A DNA stretch of 64,000 nucleotides from Rubrivivax sp. Its GTDB lineage: Bacteria; Pseudomonadota; Gammaproteobacteria; Burkholderiales; Burkholderiaceae_C. Below are positions 36,053 through 44,427 of the stretch, piece by piece (position 1 is the first letter of the stretch; every line of letters starts with the position of its first letter). The stretch is taken from NCBI GenBank assembly GCA_022843905.1, contig JALHMT010000012.1:62001-126000 (forward strand). Direction: 5' to 3'. A program made the position numbers and the translations under genes. A model generated the notes under the pieces. The model was not told the origin of the DNA. It did no database searches and saw nothing but the letters and a program-made list of their open reading frames with translations.

Positions 36053-37096
36053 TCAGGTCACGCGACCGAACCACAGCAGCGACAGGCCCGCGCCGAGCAC
36101 CAGCACGAGGGCGGCCGCCCCGGACAGCAGGGCTGTCAGTTCGGTGTCGCGCTTGCGCGTCTGCACGCGCGATCCGAGGTCCTGGTAGACGCTGCGCAGC
36201 GCCTCGGCGGTGGCTGCATGGTGGTATTCGCCGCCGGTCACTTCCGCCACCTCGCGCAGTGCGGGCTCGTCCAGCTTGAGGTAGATCGCCATGCCCTCGC
36301 CCATGGCGAGGTGGCCGTCGGGGGTGCCCAGGCCGATGACGTGGATCTTCACCCCGCGGTCGGCCGCCATCTTCGCGGCCTGCTGCGTGTCGATGCCGGT
36401 GGTGCGGCGGCCGTCACTCAGCAGGATGATGGCCGCCGCGTCGTAGGAGCCGGGCGCCACCGGCGTGATCTGCTTCGGCGCGACCGCAGACTTGGCCGCC
36501 CTTTCGTCGAGGCTGCGCCCCTGGCGGCGGGAGCCGTAGGTCATTTCGGCCAGGTCGATGCCGTGGTCGGGGAAGAGTTCGGCCAGGCTCACCACGATGG
36601 CGTTGCCGATCGCCGTGCCGTACTGCATCTGGATGGCGTCGATGGCGCCCACCAGCGAGGGACGGTCGATCGTCGCCTGCTGGGCCACCTGGGCCGTGCC
36701 CGCGAAGGTGACCAGGCCTACGTCGATGTGCCTGGGCACCTCGTTCAGGAAGGCCTTGGCCGCCTCCTGCGCGGCCACCATGCGGGTGGGCTCGACATCG
36801 TTGACGCGCATGCTGCGCGAGATGTCCATCGCCAGCATGACCGTGGTCTTCGCCCAGGGCAGCGCCACCGGTGCCGTCGGACGCGCCAGTGCCAGCAGCA
36901 GCAGCGCCAGGGCCAGCAGCACCAAGGCCGGCGGCACGTGCCGCCGCCAGGTGGGGCCCGCCGCCGCGCGCGCGACGCGCAGGCTGGACATCACGATGGC
37001 CGGCTTGCCGCGCCTGCGCAGCAGCCACAGGTAGAGCAGGGGCAGCAGAGGCAGCAGCAGCATCCACCACAGGTTCTGAGGCCACAGGAATTGCAT
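36053..37096 (-). CDS. membrane-anchored VWA-domain protein (BatA-like)
   Basis: A 347-residue protein with N-terminal membrane helices (11-27 and 56-72), a von Willebrand A domain and a C-terminal helix (about 322-342). The metal-ion-dependent adhesion site is DISRS at 91-95, with the downstream DGRRTTG loop. This layout is that of BatA of aerotolerance operons. The usual MoxR ATPase, DUF58 and BatB partners are absent, so this is an orphan copy. ATG 37096 begins at the hydrophobic helix; upstream codons are noise. The 300 bases to 37396 hold no gene I can support. Confidence 0.82.
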   Translation of the reverse strand: MQFLWPQNLWWMLLLPLLPLLYLWLLRRRGKPAIVMSSLRVARAAAGPTWRRHVPPALVLLALALLLLALARPTAPVALPWAKTTVMLAMDISRSMRVNDVEPTRMVAAQEAAKAFLNEVPRHIDVGLVTFAGTAQVAQQATIDRPSLVGAIDAIQMQYGTAIGNAIVVSLAELFPDHGIDLAEMTYGSRRQGRSLDERAAKSAVAPKQITPVAPGSYDAAAIILLSDGRRTTGIDTQQAAKMAADRGVKIHVIGLGTPDGHLAMGEGMAIYLKLDEPALREVAEVTGGEYHHAATAEALRSVYQDLGSRVQTRKRDTELTALLSGAAALVLVLGAGLSLLWFGRVT

Positions 37097-37396
37097 GTGC
37101 TGCACCAGGCGCGACGAGCCAGCGGGTTCCTCGGGCGCGAAGGGTGCGCCCGCGGGGCGGAGTACGGGCCCGATTCTGGCGGAGCGACCGAGATCGTGCA
37201 CAGCGCCGCGCCGGCCCAGGCGACTCGAACGGCACTTGCGACCCCTTCAAGCCTTGCCCGGGACGATGCATGGATGTCCCGGCACTCGACCTGTCCATGG
37301 TGTCCACGAGCCTCGCCGACGCAGGGACCGCAAGCGAAGACGCGCGCCCCCGACCATGCGCTGCGATGGTCGGATGGGCGCTTCGTTCAGGGCTCT

Positions 37397-38410
37397 TCAG
37401 TCGATGGTGACCTTGGCTTCCTTGACCAGTTTGGCGAACTTCTCGGTCTCTTCCCGGATCTGCCGCGCCATCTGGTCCGGTGTGTTGCCGATGGGCTCGG
37501 CGCCGATCTCCGACATGCGCTGCCTGAACTCAGGCGACTGGATGATCTTCTGCATCTCGCTGCTCAGACGCTGCACCACGTCCCGCGGCGTGCCGGCCGG
37601 CGCGAGCACGCCGAACCAGGTGCCGATGTCGAAGCCCTTGAGCCCGGCCTCTTCGAGCGTGGGCACGTCGGGCAGTGCAGACGAGCGCCGGGCGGTGCTG
37701 ACGGCCAGCGGGCGCAGCTTGCCGGCCTTGATGTGCGGCAGCACCGGCGTGATGGTGTCGAAGGACATCGTGACCTGGCCGCCCAGCAGGTCGGTGGTCA
37801 GCGGGCCGCTGCCCTTGTACGGGATGTGCAGCAGCGTCGTGCCGGTGCTGTTCTGGAACTGCGTGCCGATCAGGTGCTGTGCCGTGCCGTTGCCGTTGGA
37901 ACCGTAGCTCAGTTCGGGCTTGGCCGACTTGGCCTGTGCGACCAGCTCGGCCACCGTGCGCACCGGGGAGGTCGCGTTGACCACCAGCACGTTGGGCACC
38001 ATGGCAATGACGGTCAGCGGCGTGAGGTCCTTCTGGAAGTCGTACGACAGCTTGCGGTAGACGCTGGTAGCGATCGTGTGATGGACGGCGCCCACCAGCA
38101 GCGTGTAGCCGTCGGGCCTGGACTTGGCCACGTGGTCGGCGCCCAGCGTGGCACCTGCGCCGGGCTTGCTCTCCACGATCACCGTCTGGCCCAGCACGGG
38201 GGTCAGGCGCTCGGCCAGCGCCCGCGCCAGCACGTCGGTGGTGCCACCGGCCGGGAAGGGGACCACCAGGGTCACCGGCTTGGTGGGCCAGGTCTGCGCC
38301 TGTGCAGCGTTGGTGGCGGCCAGCAGGATCAGGGCTCCGGCTGTTGCGAGCACGTTGCGGCGCCGGGCGGTCGGTGCCTGTTGCGCGGGGGTGGCTTGGG
38401 ATAGGTTCAT
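37397..38410 (-). CDS. Bug-family periplasmic receptor of the tartrate/malate locus
   Basis: A 337-residue TctC-like receptor. The signal peptide spans about residues 17-39 (RRRNVLATAGALILLAATNAAQA). The mature start WPTKPVTLVVPFPAGGTTDVLAR is the canonical Bug ligand loop, and SKPGAGATLGADHVAKSRPDGYTL the second. It lies 79 bases downstream of the dehydrogenase gene on the same strand, so the ligand is probably tartrate, malate or a related hydroxy acid. No TctAB genes accompany it. Confidence 0.9.
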   Translation of the reverse strand: MNLSQATPAQQAPTARRRNVLATAGALILLAATNAAQAQTWPTKPVTLVVPFPAGGTTDVLARALAERLTPVLGQTVIVESKPGAGATLGADHVAKSRPDGYTLLVGAVHHTIATSVYRKLSYDFQKDLTPLTVIAMVPNVLVVNATSPVRTVAELVAQAKSAKPELSYGSNGNGTAQHLIGTQFQNSTGTTLLHIPYKGSGPLTTDLLGGQVTMSFDTITPVLPHIKAGKLRPLAVSTARRSSALPDVPTLEEAGLKGFDIGTWFGVLAPAGTPRDVVQRLSSEMQKIIQSPEFRQRMSEIGAEPIGNTPDQMARQIREETEKFAKLVKEAKVTID

Positions 38411-38489
38411 GGCTGTCTCCTGGGCTCTGGAAGGTCTGCCGCCTCGGCGGCAGCAACGGGGGTGGGTCGGGATGGCCGCAACGCGGTGT

Positions 38490-39566
38490 CTAGCGGATCT
38501 GCGCGGCCAGCTGGCGGCACACGGCATCGGTCACCTTGGCCGTGGTGGCCGTGCCGCCGAGGTCGCGTGTGTGCAGTGCGGGGCTGCCGGTCACCACCTC
38601 GATGGCCTGCATCAGGCGACGTGCGGCCTCGGCTTCGCCCAGGTGCTCCAGCAGCATCACGCAGCTCCAGAAGGTGCCGATGGGATTGGCCAGGCCCTGG
38701 CCCATGATGTCGAAGGCCGAGCCGTGGATAGGCTCGAACATGCTGGGGTAGCGGCGCTCGGGGTCGATGTTGCCGGTGGGCGCGATGCCCAGGCTGCCGG
38801 CCAGGGCGGCGGCGAGGTCGCTGAGGATGTCGGCATGCAGGTTGGTGGCCACGATGGTGTCCAGCGAGGCCGGCTTGTTGACCATGCGTGCCGTCATCGC
38901 GTCGACCAGTTCCTTGTCGGTCTTCACGTCGGGGAACTCGCGCGCCACCTGCGCCGAGATCTCGTCCCACATCACCATGGCGTGGCGCTGAGCGTTGCTC
39001 TTGGTCACCACCGTGAGCAGCTTGCGCGGCCTGCTCTGCGCCAGCCTGAAGGCGTAGCGCATGATGCGTTCGACGCCGGCGCGCGTCATCACCGACATGT
39101 CGGTGGCCACCTCGATGGGGTGGCCCTGGTGCGCGCGGCCGCCCACCCCGGCGTACTCGCCCTCGCTGTTCTCGCGCACGATGACCCAGTCCAGGTCCTT
39201 CGGTGCACAGCGCTTCAAGGGCGCGTCGATGCCCGGCAGGATGCGCGTGGGCCGCACGTTGGCGTACTGGTCGAAGCCCTGGCAGATCTTCAGCCGCAGG
39301 CCCCACAGCGTGACGTGGTCGGGGATGTGCGGGTCGCCGGCCGAGCCGAAGAGGATGGCGTCCTTGTCGCGCAGCATGTCCAGCCCGTCGGCCGGCATCA
39401 TCTCGCCGTGCTTGCGGTACCAGTCGCCGCCCCAGCCGAAGCTCTCGAACTGAAAGCCGAAGCTGCCGTCGGCGGCGGCCAGCGCCTGCAGCACCTGCTG
39501 GCCGGCAGGCACGACTTCCTTGCCGATGCCGTCGCCCGGGATCGATGCGATGGAGTAGGTTTTCAT
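38490..39566 (-). CDS. tartrate dehydrogenase/decarboxylase or D-malate dehydrogenase (IMDH family)
   Basis: A 358-residue NAD-dependent beta-decarboxylating dehydrogenase of the isocitrate/isopropylmalate family. SIPGDGIGKEVVPAG opens the fold; WVIVRENSEGEYAG holds the substrate-site motif where isopropylmalate dehydrogenases differ; IVATNLHADILSDLAAAL holds the metal aspartates; EPIHGSAFDIMGQGLANP is the cofactor loop. These features fit TtuC/DmlA enzymes acting on tartrate or D-malate. Divergently transcribed from a LysR gene, as is typical for dmlA-dmlR. Confidence 0.85.
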   Translation of the reverse strand: MKTYSIASIPGDGIGKEVVPAGQQVLQALAAADGSFGFQFESFGWGGDWYRKHGEMMPADGLDMLRDKDAILFGSAGDPHIPDHVTLWGLRLKICQGFDQYANVRPTRILPGIDAPLKRCAPKDLDWVIVRENSEGEYAGVGGRAHQGHPIEVATDMSVMTRAGVERIMRYAFRLAQSRPRKLLTVVTKSNAQRHAMVMWDEISAQVAREFPDVKTDKELVDAMTARMVNKPASLDTIVATNLHADILSDLAAALAGSLGIAPTGNIDPERRYPSMFEPIHGSAFDIMGQGLANPIGTFWSCVMLLEHLGEAEAARRLMQAIEVVTGSPALHTRDLGGTATTAKVTDAVCRQLAAQIR

Positions 39567-39624
39567 CTTGGGGGGCTTTCATTCGCGCTGCAGGACGGCA
39601 AACTGTAAGAATGAATGCCAGCGC

Positions 39625-39665
39625 CGACGGATCGAAAAGTGAATCCGTCGTCAACGTAAAGTGAA
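39625..39665. promoter_or_regulatory. inverted and direct repeats between dehydrogenase and LysR genes
   Basis: In the 112-base divergent intergenic region, CGACGGAT-N10-ATCCGTCG (39625-39650) is a perfect inverted repeat. AAAGTGAA occurs twice (39636-39643 and 39658-39665), exactly 22 bases, or about two helical turns, apart. LysR regulators bind such dyads in divergent promoters, so this is the likely control site. Confidence 0.5.
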
Positions 39666-39678
39666 CGATGGGCAGGAC

Positions 39679-40611
39679 ATGAGTACAGGCATCCAACCCG
39701 CAGAGCTGGGCTTTCTGGTGGCACTCTCGGGCAGCGGCAGTCTCAGCGCCACGGCGCGCGACCTGGGCATCTCGAAGGCGGCCGTCAGCAAGCGGCTGGC
39801 CCTCATCGAGGGGCGCACTGGTGTCGCTCTGGTCAGCCGCACCACGCGTCGAATGAGTCTGACGCCGGAAGGCGAAGCGGTGGTCGAGCGCGCCCGCAGC
39901 ATCCTGGCCGAGATGGAGGATCTGGACCGCATGCTGTCGCGTTCGGCCCAGATCCCCAAGGGTCTGCTGCGCGTGAACGCGACGCTCGGTTTCGGCCGCA
40001 GCCATGTCGGTCCGCTGATCTCGCGCTTCGTCAGCCGGTGCCCTGAAGTGCAGGTGCAGCTGCAGCTGTCGGTGAACCCGCCGGCGCTCACCGAAGACGT
40101 CTTCGATGTCTGCATCCGCTTCGGACAGCCGCCCGACACGCGTGTCATCGCGCGTCGCCTGGCGGCCAACCGCCGTGTGCTGTGCGCAGCTCCGGCCTAC
40201 CTCAAGCGACATGGCCATCCGAAGTCGCCGCAGGACCTGGCCGGCCACGACTGCATCGGCATCCGACAGGGTGACGAGGCCTACGGCACCTGGCGACTGA
40301 GCGCCGGCAAGGGACACCGCCGCCGCACCGAGTCGATCAAGACGCAGGGCAGCCTGGCCACCAACGACGGTGAGATCGCCGTGCACTGGGCGTTGCAAGG
40401 CCACGGCATCGTCATGCGCGCCGAATGGGACGTGGCGCGCCACCTGCGCGAAGGCAGGCTGGTCCAGGTGCTTCCCCAGTGGGAAACGCCCGAGGCCGAC
40501 ATCCATGCGGTGTATCCGCAGCGGCTGCAGATGTCGTCGCGCGTGCGCGCCTTCGTGCAGTTCATGGCCGAGGCCCTGGAGAGGGGGCCCGGCTCGATCG
40601 AAGCGCCTTGA
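39679..40611 (+). CDS. LysR-family transcriptional regulator (DmlR-like)
   Basis: A 310-residue regulator: an N-terminal winged helix with LSATARDLGISKAAVSKRLALIE (about 24-46) and a LysR substrate-binding domain, containing the DVCIRFGQPPDTRVIARRL segment typical of the DmlR/CrgA group. ATG 39679 has a GGGCAGG about 4 bases upstream; an in-frame GTG at 39661 is possible and would add six residues. Divergent from the dehydrogenase gene, it probably activates it in response to the hydroxy-acid substrate. Confidence 0.9.
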   Translation: MSTGIQPAELGFLVALSGSGSLSATARDLGISKAAVSKRLALIEGRTGVALVSRTTRRMSLTPEGEAVVERARSILAEMEDLDRMLSRSAQIPKGLLRVNATLGFGRSHVGPLISRFVSRCPEVQVQLQLSVNPPALTEDVFDVCIRFGQPPDTRVIARRLAANRRVLCAAPAYLKRHGHPKSPQDLAGHDCIGIRQGDEAYGTWRLSAGKGHRRRTESIKTQGSLATNDGEIAVHWALQGHGIVMRAEWDVARHLREGRLVQVLPQWETPEADIHAVYPQRLQMSSRVRAFVQFMAEALERGPGSIEAP

Positions 40612-40646
40612 CCGGACCGAGCTGATCCGCGCTCTTCTGTTTTCAG

Positions 40647-40712
40647 CGTCAACCTCGCGTCAACAGTGCCTTAACTGCGATCGCGGTTTTTCCCTGCTCA
40701 GCTGCCTATATT
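40647..40712 (+). promoter_or_regulatory. phased direct repeats and -10 box ahead of the dockerin/cohesin operon
   Basis: CGTCAAC occurs at 40647-40653 and 40658-40664 and a 5-of-7 copy CCTTAAC at 40669-40675, each 11 bases apart. Such 7-base repeats with 4-base spacing are the layout of OmpR/PhoB-family operators. A TATATT box follows at 40707-40712 with no good -35, suiting an activated promoter. The first gene starts at 40777 with AGGAG upstream. No assigned regulator. Confidence 0.45.
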
Positions 40713-40776
40713 CGTTTTCGAGGCCGTCGACCCGAACGGTCCGATACGCAGCCCATACGACCAGGAGACAAGCGAC

Positions 40777-42231
40777 ATGCAGATCCACCGGTTCCCCCTC
40801 TCGCGCTCGATCGCCGTGTTGCTGACAGCGGCGCTGGCGGCAGCCGCCAGCCTGGCCGTGGCGCAGAGCCGCACCGACATCCACCGCGACGCGGCCACCC
40901 GCAACGTGGGCAACGACCCCTTCATGATGCAGTACGCGCGTGCCTTCTACTGCAACCTGGCCGATGACAACAACCGGATCGTCATCGAGTCGCGCGGCTG
41001 GAACAACACCACCGGGACAGGGCCGAACGCCGAGTACCGCATCCCGGCGACGCAGATCTTCGACGACGTCTGGTTCGTGGGCAACCACTATGTGGGTCAG
41101 TACCTGATCAAGACCGCCGACGGGCTGGTGCAGGTGGATGCCGGCAACACGGCCAACGAGGTCGCGACCTTCAACTTTCCGGCCATGCAGGCGCTGGGCC
41201 TGAGCCCCACTTATCCCCTGAGGGCCGTGCTGCTCACGCACGGGCACCGCGACCACGATGGCGGTGCGGCGTGGCTGAGAACCAACCTGGGCGCCGAGAT
41301 CTTTCTCGGGTCGGCGGACGCGAGCAACAAGCCCTATGCACCGACGGGCATCGATTCGACGGACCTGTCGATGCGCCAGATGTCCATCGGCGGCAAGAAC
41401 TTCTGGATCCTGCCGACACCGGGACACACGGCCGGCTCCACCTCCTCGGTGGTGGAGGTGATGGATCACGGCAAGCCGGTGCGCGTGCTCACCAACGGCG
41501 GGCAGTCGATGTCGTCGAACTCCATCCCCGCGGTGGCGAGCTACCTGGACTCGATCGAACGCACCTACGCGATGGTCAAGGCCTTGAACGTCGAGGGCGT
41601 GATGACGCCGCACATCTACTGGGATGGCGAGGGCGAGAAGATGCGGGAGATCCTGGCCAAGGGCCGCACCGTGCCGAGCCAGCACGTCTACGGCCACGAG
41701 AGCGTGGTGCGCCAGATGGTGATCGCGCGCGAGTGCTCGGCCGCCTGGCTGAGCCGCCTGGACGCGACCACGGTGCTTCCCGTGTGGCGCTACAACACGC
41801 TCGAGTTCCAGCACGCGAGCCCGCTGCCCACGCGCTTCTCCGTCAAGGCCAGCAATGGCTGGGGGCCCCTGGCCCATCAGGCGGTGACGTTCGAGCACGA
41901 GGCCAGCGGCGCGAGCTGCGTCGCAACGACCGATGCCTCAGGCGTGGCCACCTGTGCATCGGGCTTCGGGCCGTTCCGGCCCGGCATCGACAAGGTCAAC
42001 GTGCGCTTTGCCGGGGCTTCGACGAACGACTTCGTCGATCTGCCCGCCACCGCCTCCGCCGTGGTGGGCAACGGCTGCAGCGATCTCGCGGCAGCTCGCA
42101 GCGCGATCGGTGCGCGTGAAGGCCAGCCGCGCTACGTGGCCCGCCTCGACGCCGACGGCAACGGCGTGATCGACGTGCGCGACGTCGCCAGCATGTCTCG
42201 CCTGATGGCCTCGGGCACCCGCTGCAACTGA
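40777..42231 (+). CDS. secreted metallo-beta-lactamase-fold hydrolase with Ig-like and dockerin-like C terminus
   Basis: A 484-residue exported protein: signal peptide 1-29, then an MBL domain. Metal ligands are H155, H157, D159 and H160 in THGHRDHDGG, H217 in PTPGHTAG and H279 in MTPHIYW. Residues about 350-430 look Ig-like, with a VATTDASGVATC strand. The last 28 residues hold an EF-hand-type calcium loop (D458, D460, N462, D466, D469) followed by a helix, like a dockerin repeat. The substrate is unknown; the fold resembles B3 lactamases but lacks close marks of a true lactamase. The neighbouring gene encodes a cohesin-like partner, suggesting the enzyme docks to it. Confidence 0.8.
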   Translation: MQIHRFPLSRSIAVLLTAALAAAASLAVAQSRTDIHRDAATRNVGNDPFMMQYARAFYCNLADDNNRIVIESRGWNNTTGTGPNAEYRIPATQIFDDVWFVGNHYVGQYLIKTADGLVQVDAGNTANEVATFNFPAMQALGLSPTYPLRAVLLTHGHRDHDGGAAWLRTNLGAEIFLGSADASNKPYAPTGIDSTDLSMRQMSIGGKNFWILPTPGHTAGSTSSVVEVMDHGKPVRVLTNGGQSMSSNSIPAVASYLDSIERTYAMVKALNVEGVMTPHIYWDGEGEKMREILAKGRTVPSQHVYGHESVVRQMVIARECSAAWLSRLDATTVLPVWRYNTLEFQHASPLPTRFSVKASNGWGPLAHQAVTFEHEASGASCVATTDASGVATCASGFGPFRPGIDKVNVRFAGASTNDFVDLPATASAVVGNGCSDLAAARSAIGAREGQPRYVARLDADGNGVIDVRDVASMSRLMASGTRCN

Positions 42232-42263
42232 TCGATCGACACCCGACCCATCCGGATCACATC

Positions 42264-42860
42264 ATGACCCCATCCTCTCGTCTGCCCACCCTGGTGTCCA
42301 CCCTCGCGCTGCTCGGCGCACTGGCGACGGCGCCGGCGTTCGCCGTGCCGACCGTCTCGATCGGTGGCCCATCGCTCGTGGGCGGTGCGTTCCAGCTCAA
42401 CGTCTCCGCCAGCGGCTTCACCGACCTGTATGCCTACCAGTTCGATGTGAGCTTCGATCCGACGCTGTTCGCCGCCTCGGGCGTCTCGCAAGGCGGCTTC
42501 CTGGGTGCCGCCGGCACGACCTTCTTCGACGCCGGCACCATCGACAACGCCACCGGCACCATCTCGTTCATCTTCGAGAGCCTGATCGGGCCCGACCCCG
42601 GCGCCAGCGGCGACGGCGACCTGGCGCAGCTGAGCTTCGACGTGGTGGGCCCGCGCTTCAACAGCGGCAGCTTCGTGATCACCAACTTCATCGCCTTCGA
42701 CTCGGCGCTGAACTCGATCGACGTCGCGTTGCAGGACGCTTCGGTGTCTATCCCCGAGCCTTCGTCACTGGCGCTGGCGATGCTGGCCGTGGGCGCCGGT
42801 TTCATCGGCACGTCCCGGCGGGCGCGCCGTCGCGCCGACGAGGCGACCGGCACCGCGTGA
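42264..42860 (+). CDS. cohesin-domain protein with PEP-CTERM sorting signal
   Basis: A 198-residue exported protein. A signal peptide ends near ATAPAFA (28). The mature part follows cohesin layout: an opening beta strand, LYAYQFDVSFDPTLFAASGV, the GSISF-like strand and AQLSFDVVG. The C terminus is the PEP-CTERM signal: IPEPSSLALAML, a hydrophobic helix and a basic tail RRARRRAD. It should be processed by an exosortase and shown on the outer surface. It follows the dockerin-bearing hydrolase by 32 bases, and its TGA overlaps the GTG of the next gene. Confidence 0.85.
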   Translation: MTPSSRLPTLVSTLALLGALATAPAFAVPTVSIGGPSLVGGAFQLNVSASGFTDLYAYQFDVSFDPTLFAASGVSQGGFLGAAGTTFFDAGTIDNATGTISFIFESLIGPDPGASGDGDLAQLSFDVVGPRFNSGSFVITNFIAFDSALNSIDVALQDASVSIPEPSSLALAMLAVGAGFIGTSRRARRRADEATGTA

Positions 42861-43723
42861 GCCGTCCCGACGCGGTACGCGCCGCACTGCTGGCCGCCTG
42901 CGCGCTGCTGGCCGCCTGCGCCAGCGCGCCCGTGGTGCCGCCCGCCGGCGTGGAGTATCGGCCCGCGCAGCGCTCGGCCCTCGTCACTCGGGGCGACCTG
43001 ACCTTCCTGGTCGCGAGATGGCAGAAGGCCGAGATGTCGACGACGCTGCTGGCCCGACAGCAGGGCACGGCAGCGCCGCGACCCGTCGCGCAGCTGATGC
43101 AGCGGCGCCAGGGGCAGGCGCTTTTCGTGGCGGTGCAGCACTGGCCGGAACCCTGGATCTCGGTCGGACGCGCGAGCCACGCGCTGGCAGGACTTGAGCA
43201 GCTGTACTCGCTGCTGCTGCGCCAGGAGCCTCAGGCACGCTACTGCCTGTCGCATGGCGCGTCGCTCTGCGACGCCGAGCGTGACGGCATGTCGCACTCG
43301 CAGGTGCTGAAGGCCCTGGCCGGCCTGCGCGAACAGGCGGTCGGCGGCGTGGCGGCCGCCGTACCCTGGCAGGTGGTCGAGATCCAGCCGGCCCCGTCGC
43401 GTTCCTGGGATGCCGACGTCGTGGGCGTGCACGCCCGAAGCCCTCGAGGGCCACTGGAGGACGTGGGGATCTACTTCGACCGAGCTCCGCATTCGATCTG
43501 CTCCGCGCGCACCGGCGTCGATGGCGTGGCGAGCTGCCGGCTTCAGGACCAGAAGGACGACGGGCACCTGCACGACCACGCGACCGCCGTGGTCGCCACC
43601 TTTCCCGGCGTGATACGGCCTGACCGCGTGCTGCTGCCGACCACCCTGGTGGTATCGAGCCCCGCCGTTGCCGCGCTGCCCGGGTTCGCCCGGCCGATCC
43701 CCTTTCCGGCCGTCAGGCCGTGA
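42857..43723 (+). CDS. lipoprotein with an Ig-like domain, unidentified
   Basis: A 288-residue lipoprotein. The lipobox is LLAAC near residue 20. Residues 30-170 are mixed alpha/beta without a known signature. The C-terminal 100 residues contain GPLEDVGIYF and SARTGVDGVASCRL, matching the Ig-like domain in the hydrolase two genes upstream. The GTG start at 42857 overlaps the cohesin gene stop, and its own TGA overlaps the GTG of the next gene, so all four are translationally coupled. I do not recognise the family. Confidence 0.7.
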   Translation: MSRPDAVRAALLAACALLAACASAPVVPPAGVEYRPAQRSALVTRGDLTFLVARWQKAEMSTTLLARQQGTAAPRPVAQLMQRRQGQALFVAVQHWPEPWISVGRASHALAGLEQLYSLLLRQEPQARYCLSHGASLCDAERDGMSHSQVLKALAGLREQAVGGVAAAVPWQVVEIQPAPSRSWDADVVGVHARSPRGPLEDVGIYFDRAPHSICSARTGVDGVASCRLQDQKDDGHLHDHATAVVATFPGVIRPDRVLLPTTLVVSSPAVAALPGFARPIPFPAVRP

Positions 43724-44259
43724 CCCACCGCGTCGCTTCGGCCGCGCGAGCTCAGCGGCCGACGACGCTGGCTGGCGCCGTGCTGCTGGCTGGGCTGCTG
43801 CTGTTGATCGCGGCCCTGTCGTACCTCGCATTGCAGCCGGTGACGCGGGCCGAACCGCCACCCCCGCAGCGGTCAGTGGCTGCCGTCGAGCCGCCGCACG
43901 AGGCCAGCAGGCTCGCGACGCCGCCAGCCTTGCGACCGGAATCCGCCGCGCCGCTCGCGCCGGCGTCCACCTCTCCAGCTCGGGACCGCGTGGCTCCCCA
44001 GCCCGCCGACATGCCCTACCGCTTCATCGGCAGGTCGGGTTCGGGCGCCGAGTCGGCCATCGTGCTCTTCGGTCGCGGGCGCGTCGTGACGCTGCACGCA
44101 CCAGGACCGCTCGACGACGAGTACGCCGTCGAAGCCGTGTTCGACGACTATCTGGTGGTGCGCCACAGAGCCACTGGCGTCGGCACCTTCATGCCTCTGT
44201 CGCAGCGGGTGAAGGCCATCGGGCCGCACCAGGACCCCGAGGAATCGCCTCAGGACTGA
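43720..44259 (+). CDS. bitopic inner-membrane protein with GspC/PilP-like periplasmic domain
   Basis: A 179-residue protein. One membrane helix (about 19-38) is followed by a proline/alanine-rich linker (40-95) and a compact beta domain beginning PYRFIGRSGSGAESAIVLFGRGRVVTL, with a later AVEAVFDDYLVV strand. This order is that of GspC or PilP HR domains, which link the inner membrane to secretins. It is the last gene of the operon. No secretin or ATPase is encoded here, so it may couple the operon products to a secretion machine located elsewhere. The domain match is by pattern only. Confidence 0.55.
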   Translation: MTHRVASAARAQRPTTLAGAVLLAGLLLLIAALSYLALQPVTRAEPPPPQRSVAAVEPPHEASRLATPPALRPESAAPLAPASTSPARDRVAPQPADMPYRFIGRSGSGAESAIVLFGRGRVVTLHAPGPLDDEYAVEAVFDDYLVVRHRATGVGTFMPLSQRVKAIGPHQDPEESPQD

Positions 44260-44271
44260 GGCGTGTCGACA

Positions 44272-44427
44272 CTTCCGCAGTCCATCTGCGACGAGCACGA
44301 AGCCGATGATGCCGATGAACACGAGGTCGAGCTTCTCGAAGCGCGAGAAGATGCGCCGGTAGCCCTTGAGGCGGCGAAGCAGTCGTTCGACCTCTTGGCG
44401 GCGCTTGCGCGCCTCAGACCGGCGGCC
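44272..44427 (-). mobile_element. IS5-type transposase, C-terminal remnant
   Basis: The minus-strand frame reads RRQEVERLLRRLKGYRRIFSRFEKL followed by a hydrophobic FIGIIGFVLVADGL, the terminal helix pair of IS5/IS1182-class transposases, which contain the catalytic glutamate in the E-V-E-R motif. Only about 50 codons remain, squeezed between the end of the cohesin operon and the nitroreductase gene. No terminal repeats were found. Confidence 0.6.

Noticed and set aside
40676..40684. GCGATCGC octamer, the HIP1 element of cyanobacteria
   Set aside because: One copy in a GC-rich genome is expected by chance; there is no repeat family here.
40777..42231. Calling the secreted MBL protein an antibiotic-resistance lactamase
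   Set aside because: It has the metal-binding motifs shared by the whole superfamily, but the extra domains, size and operon do not fit a B3 lactamase.
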